Assembly (NCBI GenBank): GCA_002897115.2
Contig: BCIH01000011.1
Coordinates: 743,671-764,411 of the forward strand
Reading direction: 5' to 3'
Length of the DNA: 20,741 bases
From: Prototheca cutis
Taxonomy: Eukaryota; Chlorophyta; Trebouxiophyceae; Chlorellales; Chlorellaceae
Shown here: in pieces, positions 1 through 10,101 of the stretch
Numbering within the stretch: position 1 is the first letter of the stretch
Layout of the letters: every line of letters begins with the position of its first letter
Notes under the pieces: generated by a model
Told to the model about the DNA's origin: nothing
The model's input: only the letters and a program-made list of their open reading frames with translations
The model's database searches: none
Position numbers and translations under genes: made by a program

Positions 1-384
1 GCACTGCGGCCTGGGTGTGGTATGCGGAGCACAACGGGTCCAGAATCAGCTCACACTGGCTGATGTTGCCTCCATTTTGGGTCCAGGAAGCCTGAATCTC
101 GTTCAAGTGGAAGTTCAGTTTCTGCGTGTGGAGGATGACCTTGTGCATGTCAGGGTGCGCGCGCAGCAGCGATTTTGAGAATGCGCCGATCTGGAAACGG
201 GGGCCGCCATTCCCTGCCATAGCCTTACGTAGCAGGCGTCCCACCATCTACTCACTTTTGCAACTCTTGATACACCAAGTGCGTCTGTAGCCGAGTAATA
301 CCATCCTAATGTGCAGATCAGTGCTGCAACTGTCGCTGAGCCCAAAATTCTGGTGGCAACAGGGGACAACGTCGTTTCCTTCAT
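1..384 (-). CDS. Unrecognised protein with N-terminal hydrophobic segment (5' end of gene, 3' end beyond window)
   Basis: I do not recognise this protein. The model has exon 1 at 384-256 (43 codons, starting MKETTLSPVATRILG), a 65-nt intron at 255-191 with a perfect GTGAGT donor and a CCCGTTTCCAG acceptor, and exon 2 from 190 to the left edge, open throughout. The junction is phase 0 and joins ...GVSRVAK to IGAFSKSLLRAHPDMHK. Residues about 13-31 are hydrophobic and could be a signal anchor or a single membrane span. Exon 2 is mixed polar and helical in character (LNFHLNEIQASW), and about three quarters of its codons end in G or C, like the confident genes in the window. The gene is divergent from the deubiquitinase gene at 2182. 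The weak point is that the opposite strand is also open over 2-178 and also reads protein-like, so the strand is not certain. Confidence 0.5.
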
Positions 385-825
385 GACGGCCTCGCTCCTC
401 CTGCCATGGACTTCTCAGTGAGCGTGTTTAGCCATGGCAAGTTCTTGCTTGCGATGATCATAAAGATGAGGTTTCATTTACATCGCGGAAAGCTAGCGCG
501 AGTGCAACATGCGGGTCCGGAGCAGGTGTTCGTCGCGTTCGGCTGTGTGTTCGGTTGTTGCGGGCCGATCTCGCTGTCCGCCGACGAACCAATGCGCAAA
601 ATGGCAAATCCCGCATGTATGGATCACTTTCCGCTCGACTTCAGATGTCTCTGGACTGCGCCAGAGACCAAGTCATGATGAAAGCAGATTGTTTCTGGCG
701 TTGAGTCCTACAAAACGTACAATCCATCCGCTTAGAACGTTCGGGGGGTCTTCTCCGACAACGCCTGCGGGGCTGCTGGCAGCACAGGCCAAATGAACCC
801 CCATTCGAGCTCATCTGGTCTATGA

Positions 826-1126
826 CTAGTGGCTTATGACACGCTGTAGTGCAATCTTGACATGCGACTGCTCATAATGGCCGCGTGGCCGGGCGTCTGT
901 GATGTTACGGATCGCATGTTGGCCCACCATGGGCGATTGTGGGAACCAAATGTCCCTGGACCCCCGGGCAATGGGCTTCCCTTGCGGAGGTGGGGCCGCG
1001 AGGCCCAGCATGCACTGCGACTGGCCTTTAGATGAATCGTCGGAGAAAAGAAGCACGATGCTGCAGGCTTCCCCGATGGGATAAGCGAGATCCACAGCGC
1101 AGGGAGCGCTTGGCACTGTTTGCATG
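826..1126 (-). CDS. Possible terminal exon of an unidentified minus-strand gene
   Basis: On the minus strand an open frame follows an acceptor-like CATGCAAACAG and runs about 99 codons to TAG at 828-826. It includes the stretches CAVDLAYPIGEACSIVLLF and GKPIARGSRDIWFPQSPMVG. Most codons end in G or C, and the residue mix is protein-like rather than the Arg/Pro/Ala-rich pattern of the antisense shadows. No family is recognised, and I could not find an upstream exon whose phase fits, so this is only a candidate exon. Confidence 0.28.
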
Positions 1127-1217
1127 GATGAACTGGCTGCAGCCTGTGCTAGCATGTGGAGACATAACACAGGGCATGGTAATGGAAAGCTGAAAGGACG
1201 TGCAGAAGCATCGGGAT

Positions 1218-2237
1218 CTACCGTGCGACGCCAACACATGAGACTCCGAGGTTGTGATCACCCGTGCAAATGTTCTGCGGGATTGGCGCAGCAGCGGTCA
1301 GGCTTCCTGGGCAAACACAGGCCTTTCCCCATTCCCATTCCCGCAGCATTTCTCCACCCCGATGCTTGCATGATTTTGACCTTCCAGGTGTCGCGTGCAG
1401 TTTCGCATACACGCTCATGGCACGCTCCTGTATGGGGGCCACCTCATTGCTTGGATTCAGTAGCTCGTGCAGGACAAGGTCTCCACTCCTTTGCAGTTGC
1501 ATGTCTGCATCGTATCTTTCGGGTTTGAGCGAATTTCTGGATTCCAGTATCCCTGCACAGAGGTTGCCGTTTGTGCGCTTGCGCGGTAAACCTATTCGGT
1601 TGTTGGTCGGGTGCACCGCCCGAAGCTGATGTGCACCGCCCGAAGCTAAAAAGAGATCCAGGGACTGAATTCCAACCTCCGGCAGACATGCGAAATGCAG
1701 GTCNATGTATAACGAGAACGTCTTCTCAGTACAACTCCGATCACCATACCCACGTTGCATCACAAAGATCGACTTGCATGCAGCTGCCTTGCCTGACCAG
1801 GATCGCTGAGTGTGCCCAGGACTGAGCTCGCGTATGGAGCGCCCTTCCCTCTTGCCCTGGAATTCGCCCAAGCAGCCGATTCTTTCGTCGCACGGAACTG
1901 CGCCCTCGCGCTTATTATTTGCATTCCTTTGAGCACTTGGAGCGGGACCGATTTGCGAGGATACCCCAGCCGGATTTCCTCCACGCCGGCCATCGCCCTT
2001 GGGACCAGGAGCTGTGTGCCATTTGCACCACCTTTGAGAACGGTTTCCACTGCTGCAACGCCAGCACGGAGCCGCCTGTTGGACCAAGGAAGTGCCTACT
2101 CTTTTGAGCGTCAAAATGGGATTTACCAGCGCCAGGCCCTGACATTTACCCAATAGCCCAGGAGCAGGGGCTGGCCATCCGATGACGCCAACGGACAGTG
2201 AGTCTCCAGAGACACCGGATGTCCCGGTGATCACCAA
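1218..2237 (-). other. Long minus-strand open frame of doubtful coding status
   Basis: This 339-codon frame contains one N (1704) and overlaps the first exon of the deubiquitinase gene on the opposite strand. Most of it is low quality (Gly/Arg/Ser-rich, mixed third positions). One part, at about 1545-1390, reads like real protein, with stretches such as GDLVLHELLNPSNEVAPIQE and RAMSVYAKLHATPG, and is followed by a possible donor (AAG/GTCAAA near 1394). Its phase does not match the candidate exon at 826-1126. The frame could hold one exon of an unknown gene, or it could be chance. Confidence 0.2.
1611..1647. repeat. Two tandem copies of a 17-nt direct repeat
   Basis: GTGCACCGCCCGAAGCT occurs at 1611-1627 and again, identically, at 1631-1647. 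The copies are separated by GAT, giving a 20-nt period. No further copy is seen in the window. Confidence 0.9.
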
Positions 2238-5226
2238 AGTTCCCTGCGATGATTTCCCCCCGGGGCTGCGTGGCCTTCACAATCTGGGCAACACCTGCTT
2301 CATGAACAGCGTTCTGCAGGTCCGTCGTGGGGGTGTGGTGGTGGGGTCCCCGCATGGCAGCGATGTGGCAGGGGGATTTCTCTGTCATCTCATCCCATGC
2401 CACAACGAATCGTTCCTCCATCCTATTTCCAGGCGCTGTTCCATTCACCGATGCTATTGCCTTACCACTTGATGGGGGGACATCCCAGGGACGAATGCGA
2501 GCTTGCCAGAGCCAACGAGCCCTGCCTGATCTGCGAGCTGGTATGCGCAGCGTTTGGGGAGAATGGCCTGGGTTTCTGGAAAAGGAGGTGGCACATGCCA
2601 TTCCAGGCCCCTTTCCCACACAAGAGCATGTGCAAGCCTATATTTTCCTCGTTTCCCTCCCTTCTTCTTCCCCCCACAGGACTGGTTGTACTCGGCTGCT
2701 TTTTCGGGGTGCCGAGCGCCCTACAGCCCGGCATGCTTCCTGCATGCGTGGTGGATGTGCGCTGGCCATGGGCTGGCCGGCTACGAGCAACATGTATGTT
2801 GATTACTGGGATAACTAATCAATCAGTGTGTTCTGGCTTAGGGCTGGCTGGTTCCGTCAACCTGCAGTCAAGCTGCTGTGGACCTGGTTGTGATACCGCT
2901 GCATTGTTGAGATATTGTTGAGATCCAGTCAAACCCTGCTCCACTGCAGGATGCACACGAGTTCCTAGTCTGCTTCCTGGATGCCCTGAGCAGCGTCAAG
3001 GGCTCAGGTATGGGTCTTGTCGTGGACATACGGCACCGCATGTTGTCCTGGATGTTTTTGGCACCAGCGCCTGGAGTTGTGCACTGTGCTGTGGGGTGCA
3101 GCACGCAGAGATGGTTGTGTACCTGACCGCCCAAGAGTATTGCGAGCAAGCGTGTGATTACATTACATNATGATTCCATCCATCCAGCTCGCCTTCCTTG
3201 AACTCAAAAAATACATCGCACTACACGCTGCAGATCACCCAGCCAATCAGGCTTTTTCTGGGACGTTGCAGTCCGAGGTCATCTGCCACGCCTGCGGCCA
3301 CTGTTCGCTGACGATGGACACATTCAGTCACTTGTCCCTGGACGTGCCCCCCGTCGTGCACCTCATCCAGAAAGCCATTCACACAGAGAACGGGCCGGCA
3401 CCAGGGGCCAAGGGCCCCGGCCGACCGGGCGGTGTCAAGAAAAAGGGCGGTACTGCCGGTGCGCCCGCAGCAGCCAAACGTGGCAGGGTGAGATAGTATA
3501 TATATTGGGGGGGGNGGGGGGGACAATTGTGTATGCTCCGGAACGGTGGGAAGGCATCACAACCTTGACTTGGTGCTCATGGTGTTTCTTTGTTGCTTCC
3601 TGGCTGGAACCGGGTTTTTAGGGTGCGCTGCTGTGGTCTCTGGCTGAAGACCTTCCATCTCAGTCTCCCTGGAAACCGTGGCATGCGCCGGGATGCTGTG
3701 CCCCATTACGGCGGCCAGCGTGTTCACCAGAGTGGCACTGCACATCTGGGGTCAAACATCAACCCCCCCTCTTTCCTCCCTGGCATGCCACTGCAGGGCG
3801 GTCCGGGCTCGCGTGGCGGACGGTGGGGTGGCGGCCGCGGCCGGCGAGGAGGCCGCAGTGCTGCCGCCGCCGACAGCCCCGTTCCCAGCGATGACTCCAG
3901 GCCCGGCAGCCCCAGCGACGGTAAAGACGTCGCGTCAACTGCCGCCGATGATGCCCTTGGCGGCGGGACAAATGTTATGTTGGCACCTGGGCTGCTGGCA
4001 ACCGGCGAGCATGGCAACGTGGTTTCATTCACAGAAGCGGAGGAGGCTGAAGCCATATCGTCTCCCCGCCCGACCATCACCCACGGATTCTGGCCAGGCG
4101 ACGACGACGGCAGCCCATTTGATTCCTTGCTGGATGATGACAATGAAATGGCAGGCCCAACCACGATTGTGAAGCCGCTGTCGATGAAGACTGAGGCCGG
4201 TGGTGGCAATCATCACGCTCCGATGGGCGCAACAGGGTCTGCTGTTGCTGGCAAGGTCACCGGCACGGTAAAGGCCGGTAGCTGCCATAAACAACGCCCA
4301 CCGGCAGGCACGCAACCTTCACTGGCAAAGCACCCGGCCCTGGTGTCTTTCAGCCGGTGGCCTGGCGCCAGTCTGCTGGGCTCGCTTCGGCGGCTGACAA
4401 GAGAAGAGGAACTGGCNCCCGCGGCGTATGCCTGCGCACACTGCTCGGCGCGTGCGGGAGCTACAAAGAAGCTGTCGCTGCGTCGGCTGCCGCCTGCGCT
4501 GGTGCTGCATGCCAAGCGATTTGAGCATGGCTGGGGGCCGCGGGGCGCAGCTCGAAAACTCAACACATATCTGGAATTTCCGCTCAGGGGTCTAGACCTA
4601 CGGCCCTTTGTTGTGCCGCAGCATCCAAGGTGACGAGTCTATTTGGCGACAGGGCCTGCACAAACACAAGGTCGTGCACGTGCTATGCTTGACATTGTTG
4701 CTGACTCAGTTTTGGCTCTAACCCCCTNCCCCCCCTTTCATCCGCTGCAGCGGCAAGAGCGGGTCAGAGGCGGTGCAAGGTTTTATCAAAGGGGCCCCGG
4801 CACCCCTGCCTCAGCCCAATGGGGCCAGTCCAGCCGTACCAGACATGGAGACACTTGGTATCCCTCTTTATGACACATATGCCGTGGTGTCACACCGTGG
4901 AGACTTCAAGGTGCGTTACCATTCAGGTACTGGGTGCGGATGTATTGTGCCAGGGCTGCCGGGTTGGCAAGTGTGTCATGCTGTGTGGCCATGTATCCCG
5001 CGACCACCACCCGTCCATCGCCCATCCCTCTGGCTCACACCCCCCACATGCAAAACATGAGAACATCCTACAGGGCGGGCACTATGTCGTGTACCTGAGG
5101 TGTGGCGACGGGCGATGGTACCTGTGCGACGATGCCTGTATCTCGGCAGCCACCGAGGCAGAGGTGCAGCATTGCCAGGCATACCTCCTGTTCTATGCAG
5201 CGAGAGGCTGCCTGCCTGGGCCTTAG
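2182..5226 (+). CDS. UBP22: Ubiquitin carboxyl-terminal hydrolase of the UBP22/USP22/Ubp8 type
   Basis: This is a cysteine-protease deubiquitinase of the family that, in SAGA, removes ubiquitin from histone H2B in the nucleus. Exons: 2182-2319, 2433-2540, 2680-2793, 2950-3007, 3234-3487, 3797-4629, 4751-4910 and 5074-5226. All junctions are GT-AG and in phase, giving 605 residues. The Cys box GLHNLGNTCFMNSVLQ carries catalytic C39. DAHEF follows at 121-125. The zinc-ribbon cysteines are C157/C160 (ICHACGHC) and C437/C440 (CAHC). The His box GGHYVVYL holds H558, and the Asp site is in CDDACIS (574-575). The segment FSGCRAPYSP and the Q-H-D junction fit UBP22 and Ubp8 rather than other USPs. 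Two things are odd. The N-terminal ZnF-UBP domain of this subfamily is not seen before M1, although a splice-acceptor-like CCCAATAGCCCAG just upstream leaves room for earlier exons. The stretch between the two zinc-ribbon pairs is also very long (about 277 residues) and contains an RGG-rich basic region. The N at 4417 is silent (GCN, Ala). The 309-nt intron 3488-3796 holds only a G-run. Confidence 0.9.
2903..2924. repeat. Perfect 11-nt tandem duplication in intron 3 of the deubiquitinase gene
   Basis: ATTGTTGAGAT is present twice in direct succession (2903-2913 and 2914-2924), 25 nt before the acceptor at 2949/2950. It looks like a small slippage duplication near the 3' splice site. Confidence 0.9.
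3504..3522. repeat. Poly-G run with an N in intron 5 of the deubiquitinase gene
   Basis: A TATATATATT stretch leads into about eight Gs, an N at 3515 and seven more Gs. The N probably marks uncertain homopolymer length. Confidence 0.7.
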
Positions 5227-5263
5227 AAGAATTGTGGGCAAAGAGGAAGGGGCCACATGGATC

Positions 5264-5264
<1 letters not shown>

Positions 5265-5334
<70 letters not shown>
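5265..5334. repeat. AC dinucleotide microsatellite, 35 uninterrupted units
   Basis: Seventy nucleotides of perfect (AC)n begin 38 nt after the TAG stop of the deubiquitinase gene and end before CGTTTTCGG. They precede the candidate TGTAA signal and so would be transcribed in that gene's 3' UTR. Confidence 0.97.
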
Positions 5335-5335
<1 letters not shown>

Positions 5336-5437
5336 GTTTTCGGTGTGGCACTGCCCTGATGCAATCAATCAATCACTCGCCTGCAGAAAAGCTCCCTGCA
5401 ACGGATGTATCCGTATGTGCCCCCAACTTCCCCGCAT

Positions 5438-5442
5438 TGTAA
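5438..5442 (+). promoter_or_regulatory. Candidate TGTAA polyadenylation signal for the deubiquitinase gene
   Basis: TGTAA lies 212 nt after the stop codon. TGTAA is the usual near-upstream poly(A) element of green algae. The motif is short and could occur by chance, but it is the only plus-strand copy I found between the stop codon and the convergent gene. Confidence 0.4.
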
Positions 5443-5645
5443 ATGGACACTCCCCAACTGCCACGCCTAGAGAATCACCACCAGGTCCTGGCTGCTGCAG
5501 CAGTAGTTGCAGCAAGGAAAGGATACAACGCAATGCAGGGCACTGGGACACGGCATACCATCACGAACAACATGCAAGGGTGTTTTTTTCTTGCTGCCGA
5601 AGGAATGTGCAAGTCAGTGATGCGAGTCGATTGCTGGCTTGAAGG

Positions 5646-5716
5646 GTTTTTTTTTGGAAAAGTGTGAGTGTGGGTGGGTGGGGTGTGGGGTGTGTGCGTG
5701 TGTGTGGGGGGGGGGC
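5646..5716. repeat. T-run followed by GT-rich and poly-G tract
   Basis: On the plus strand, ten or so Ts are followed by GGAAAAGTGTGAG, then a GTGGG-rich and TGTG-rich stretch ending in ten Gs (5707-5716). It lies about 30 nt past the stop of the minus-strand kinase gene, in its presumed 3' UTR. Confidence 0.8.
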
Positions 5717-5747
5717 AATAAGAATAGAAAGGACCCTTTCCCCATTG

Positions 5748-8700
5748 TCAGCCGCGAGTAAGGGCCAGCAGCGCTGCGGCCTTTTCTTGCACGCTCTCCT
5801 GCGCACCAGGCGCGCCATTTGGGGCAGTGGCGGTGGCGTTCGGGTTTGTGCTGCCGCCTGCCGTCCCCACCGCACTCGGGCCCCCACCAGGGCCCCCACT
5901 CGAAGCAGAAGCGAGAGGCATGATGAGCGCCGGGAGGCGGTATCGGGCCGCGAGCGCGGACGGCTGCGGATGCGCAGCGAGCAACGCGGCGAGCACGTCC
6001 AGGGCGGCTGGCGTGGTCGCGGCCCCAGGCCGCCTCAGGAGTTCGGCAACACGTGGCACGAGCCCATTTTGCGCCAGGTCTCGCGCCATGCGCGGCGAGA
6101 CACGCAAGAAGTCCACCAGTGCCGGTAGGAGGGATGAAACGGGTGCGAGATCAGCCCCCACACCAAGAACGGGGACCAAGGTGACCAGCCGCGTCAAAGC
6201 ATCCCCCGCGGCTAACCTCGCCTCGACCCGCGGCGCGTCGGCGGCCAGCCATGCCTTTAGAGCGCCCAGGACCGCGACTGCACACCCCTCGTCCTTGAGG
6301 AGGTGCAGGAGCACCGACAACGCATCATGCGCCCAGAGCTCGGCCCTCGCCCGCGCGCCGCCCGAGGCCAGCGCGCACAGCAGGGACACCGCCAGGCCGT
6401 GCGCATGCGCGGCCACGGGCCCACGCTGCGGCAACAGACACAGCTGGCACAGAAAGGGAACCGCCCCGGCGACTGCCGCCTGTTCCTGCCGCACGCGCTC
6501 GCCCGCGGCCATGCTATGCAGCGCCGAAAGCGCTTGGTCCTGCAGGGCCGGCTCCCCCGCCCGCGCGAGCTGCGCCACCAAAAATGCGACGCCCGAGGCA
6601 TCGGCCAGTGCCGGGCGCAGCGCCGCATCGGCTGCCAACGTCCGCACCGCACCCACCACCGTTAATGCCAGGCGGGGAGGCAGGCCCGCCGTCGCCCAAA
6701 ACAGCGGCTGCAGTACCTCCCGGCACGACAGCGATGCCCGGACAGCCCCGTCGCCATGCACCAGCGTCGCGTACATGTTCACAATCCCATCCAGCAACGG
6801 CAACGGGCTCGAGGATGGCTGCTGCTGTTGAGACCCGGGGGACCAAGGGCCGCTGGCAGGAGTGGTATTCATGGCGNCGTCGGTTGTGCCCAACGATGCC
6901 CCGCCACCTCCGCCTCCGTCCTCGCCACTGCCTTCAGCACTGCTCCCTGGGTCCAGACGCCTGCATTTATGTTTTTGTGCGTGATGCATCATGGGCACAG
7001 GGAGGAGGGGTGTGCATGTCGTGGCATCAGGGTCCCTCCCCCAAAACCGGGGCTCTTCCCCAACCCCTTGAGCAAACCTCCCCCTTTTTTGCGGCCCTCT
7101 CCTCGAAACAAAAACATAAACAAAATGTTATCATCATCAACTCACATGGACGTGCTGTGTGCGAGGCGCGAGGGACCCGGCAGTGCACCGCCACTGCTCC
7201 AGTTGTCGCCGGCCGGCACGCGCGTGGGCGAGCCACCACCACCAAATCCACGCCCGGGCGACAAGACCTGCTGCCCAACCAGCACGGGACTGGCCGTGCG
7301 GGAACTGGGCTGCCGCGGCGTCCCCGAACCTTCCGAGCCGGCCTCTGACAGTTGCGCCAGCTCCGCCTCCGTCTGTAGATATTTAAAAAAATGTTTGCAA
7401 GCATGTGTGTAAAGTGGCTTGCCCCCAGAACACGACGCAACAAGCGCCCGTGGCATTAGAAAGCATGGCACACACTGCAGATACAAAACACACAGAGAAT
7501 GCTGAACCTCTGATACCTACCAAGGGCACTGAGGCGGAGCGGACGTGGCTCGCAGCGCCGCGACCCGCACCGTTGCCCTGCGCTGCCTGACGGACGCGGT
7601 AGGTGTGCAGGGCCGCTGGCAGCAGTGCTGTCATGCGGCGAGGCAGGTCATGGTGTGCCAGGCACCGCAACAGCGACCCCAACGGCGGCACGTCGCTCGG
7701 CGGCGGAGGTGTCGCTAGGGGTGATGCCGTAGAAAACGACGCTGCATTTGAAACACCACTAGTCTTTGTCGCCGCGGCGCTGCGGTGCAGGAGCAGCCAG
7801 CAGGCAGTCAGCGCCGCCTGCGCCAGCTCCAGCGCGGCGGGCGACGCGGTGGTGCCCGCCGGTGGTGGCAACGACGCACTACTACCGTTGCCACTAGCTC
7901 CCGGGGCTCCAACCCCGGTCCCGGCACCACCTCCATCGCCTTCGTCGGGGAGCAACAGGTCCATGACGCAGGGCAGCGCATCGGATTGCAGGACCGCGCG
8001 TGCGCCCTCCTCGCTGGCGCACAGCTGTACGGCCAGGGCACCCGCCAGCTGACGCAGGTGTTCGGGGTTTCCCGGCGCGGTACGGCGCAGTGCCGCCGGC
8101 ACCAGTCCCACGCCCGCCGCCGCTGCCAGGCACGCCAGATTGGTTGTTGCTGCTGTGCTCCCTCCGTTGCTGGCGGTGGCAGATGTGTTGGTGGCATGAT
8201 CGGTATGACTGCCATGAGCACTCGCCTCCCCCCCACCTCTGGGTGTACATATCGCCAGTGTCAAATCAAGCGCCCGCTCCAGCAGACGGGCGGAGGGCCG
8301 GTCGAGCAACTCGCGGAGTGCGGGGGGTCCGCCCGCCGCAGCAAACAGGGCCGCTGCTTTGGTGCCTTCGGGCCCGCGCAGCATGGAAGCCAGCGTCGCA
8401 CAGGACGCGGCAGCCGCGGCTTCGCGAACGACGTCGCGCGGCGCCCACCGCGGACCCAAGTCCAATGACGACACCTGTCGCTGCACTGTCGCCGCGAGTT
8501 CTACGATTGCTGATTGCTGGGTCGTCGTCGACCGTTTCCGGCCAGACCCCAGCGGCGGTGGTGTCGTCGCTGTGGACGACGACAACATCTCGGCCTGGCC
8601 TTCGTCATCACCGCCAACATCAGCGGACTGCACCGCACAAAGGTTCGGCGGACGCGCCAGTGCGGGCTGCAGCCACAGCCGCTCGAGCAGTGCTGCGCCC

Positions 8701-10049
8701 GTGATGTCACTGGACCCCGGTGAATCGCCACCGCTCCCGGCACTACTTTCGGTAGTTGCCACCTTGCCCACGCCGCCTTCTGCAGCAGCAGTTTCTCCGA
8801 GCACCACCGGCTGGCTGGCCGCATGGTAGTGGTGGTGGTGTTGCCGTGTTTGGTGCCCCGTGACGGCGCTGGCAGGCCCACCTCCGCCGACACCAGGCGG
8901 CAGCGGCGGGTGCGCGGTGGACGCCTGGCCCGGGGTCGCCGGGGTTGCCGGTGCCATTGTCGTCGCACCGGTCGCCGTTGCCGCTGTGGCGGCAGACCCC
9001 GCGTCAGACCCTTCGGCAACCGCCCCCTTTTCCTCGTCGTCGATGGCGAGCATGCGCTCGACAACCAGTGCCACCGAGGTGTGCGACGATCCACACGTAC
9101 TACCACCACCAGAAGCACCGCCTCCTCTGGCTTGGCGTTGGGTGCGGGACCAGGTCCCACGCAGCGTGCGGCGGTTGTAGGTGAGCCAGGGGTGTGCGGC
9201 CAGCGCCGCGGCCGNNGGCCGGCGCGCGGGGTCCTTGGCGAAGCATTGCAGCAAGAAATCTCGAAACGCGGCGCTGATGCCGCGTGGCAGCGGCGGGTGC
9301 GGATCGGACACGATGTTATACAGTGCCGACATGGGCTGCAGGTCGTAATACGGCGGGGCACCCGTAAACAACTCGATGGCAAGGCACCCCAGCGACCAGA
9401 TATCTGCCGCAGGGGTCACCGCGCCAAGTTCCACCACTTCGGGCGCCATCCAGTACGCCGTTCCCACGGGCGTTTGCAGTGCAGTCCCCGACTTGCCGCC
9501 CGACCGCCGTGTCGACGACCCAGTCGACGACCCCCCCCGCGTACTCTCCAGGTCAGACAGCTGTGCCGCAACGCCGAAATCCGCCAGCTTCACCACGCCG
9601 TCCTTGGTAGTCAGGATATTGGCGCCCTTGATGTCACGGTGCACCACGCCCTGTGCATGCAGGTACGCCAAACCCTGTGTTTTTGTAGGAGGAGTTGGGT
9701 GGGCAGTTTGGGGATTATTTCTTTGAAAAAGGGACGACGAAGAGCACATTGATATGACCAAGTTGACAACCGCCCCCTTCCAAAGAAACCCAAACCAACC
9801 TGGATGACTTGCTGGACGTAGACTGCCACCAGCGTTTCAGGAAAGGGTCCAAAGGCAGAGGACTTGATCACGCTCGACAGCGCGCCATTCTCCATGTACT
9901 CCAGGATGATGTACTACGGAGCCGGGGTTTGAGAATTAATTGGCGAGCTCCTTTCCGTGCCGATCGTCCAAGGTTTGCGCGTGTGTGAAGCGGGCGCCGT
10001 ACTGGCGTCTGGGGGCTGACAGCTGCCTCCAATCCCACCCACAGCAGCG

Positions 10050-10101
<52 letters not shown>

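Larger units (their letters stand above)
385..2181. other. 1.8-kb stretch between divergent genes, coding content unresolved
   Basis: No recognisable protein family appears in any frame. The part from 385 to 825 holds only short open frames of ordinary composition and I see nothing in it. The rest includes a possible minus-strand terminal exon (826-1126), a long minus-strand open frame (1218-2237) and a short tandem repeat (1611-1647), each listed separately. The stretch should also contain the promoters of the flanking divergent genes and, if it exists, the missing 5' part of the deubiquitinase gene. An N lies at 1704. Confidence 0.5.
5227..5747. other. Spacer between two convergent genes
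   Basis: This 521-nt stretch lies between the stop of the plus-strand deubiquitinase gene and the stop of the minus-strand MAP3K-epsilon gene, so it holds both 3' ends. It contains an AC microsatellite (5265-5334), a TGTAA signal (5438-5442) and a T-run/GT-rich/G-run tract (about 5646-5716). No coding signal is seen; the short open frames across the microsatellite only encode dipeptide repeats. Confidence 0.75.

Noticed and set aside
1919..2107. Plus-strand frame with HAGH and CAIC as a ZnF-UBP exon
   Set aside because: Only part of a zinc-finger pattern is present, spacing differs from the family, the first cysteine pairs are absent, and no donor joins it cleanly to the exon at 2182.
5068..5368. 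Open frames encoding Thr-His or Val-Cys dipeptide repeats
   Set aside because: They are translations of the AC microsatellite after the deubiquitinase stop codon.
5827..6831. 334-codon plus-strand open frame
   Set aside because: It is antisense to the last MAP3K-epsilon exon, which has ARM-like Leu/Ala helices and phase-matched splicing; the plus frame is Ala/Arg/Pro-rich noise.
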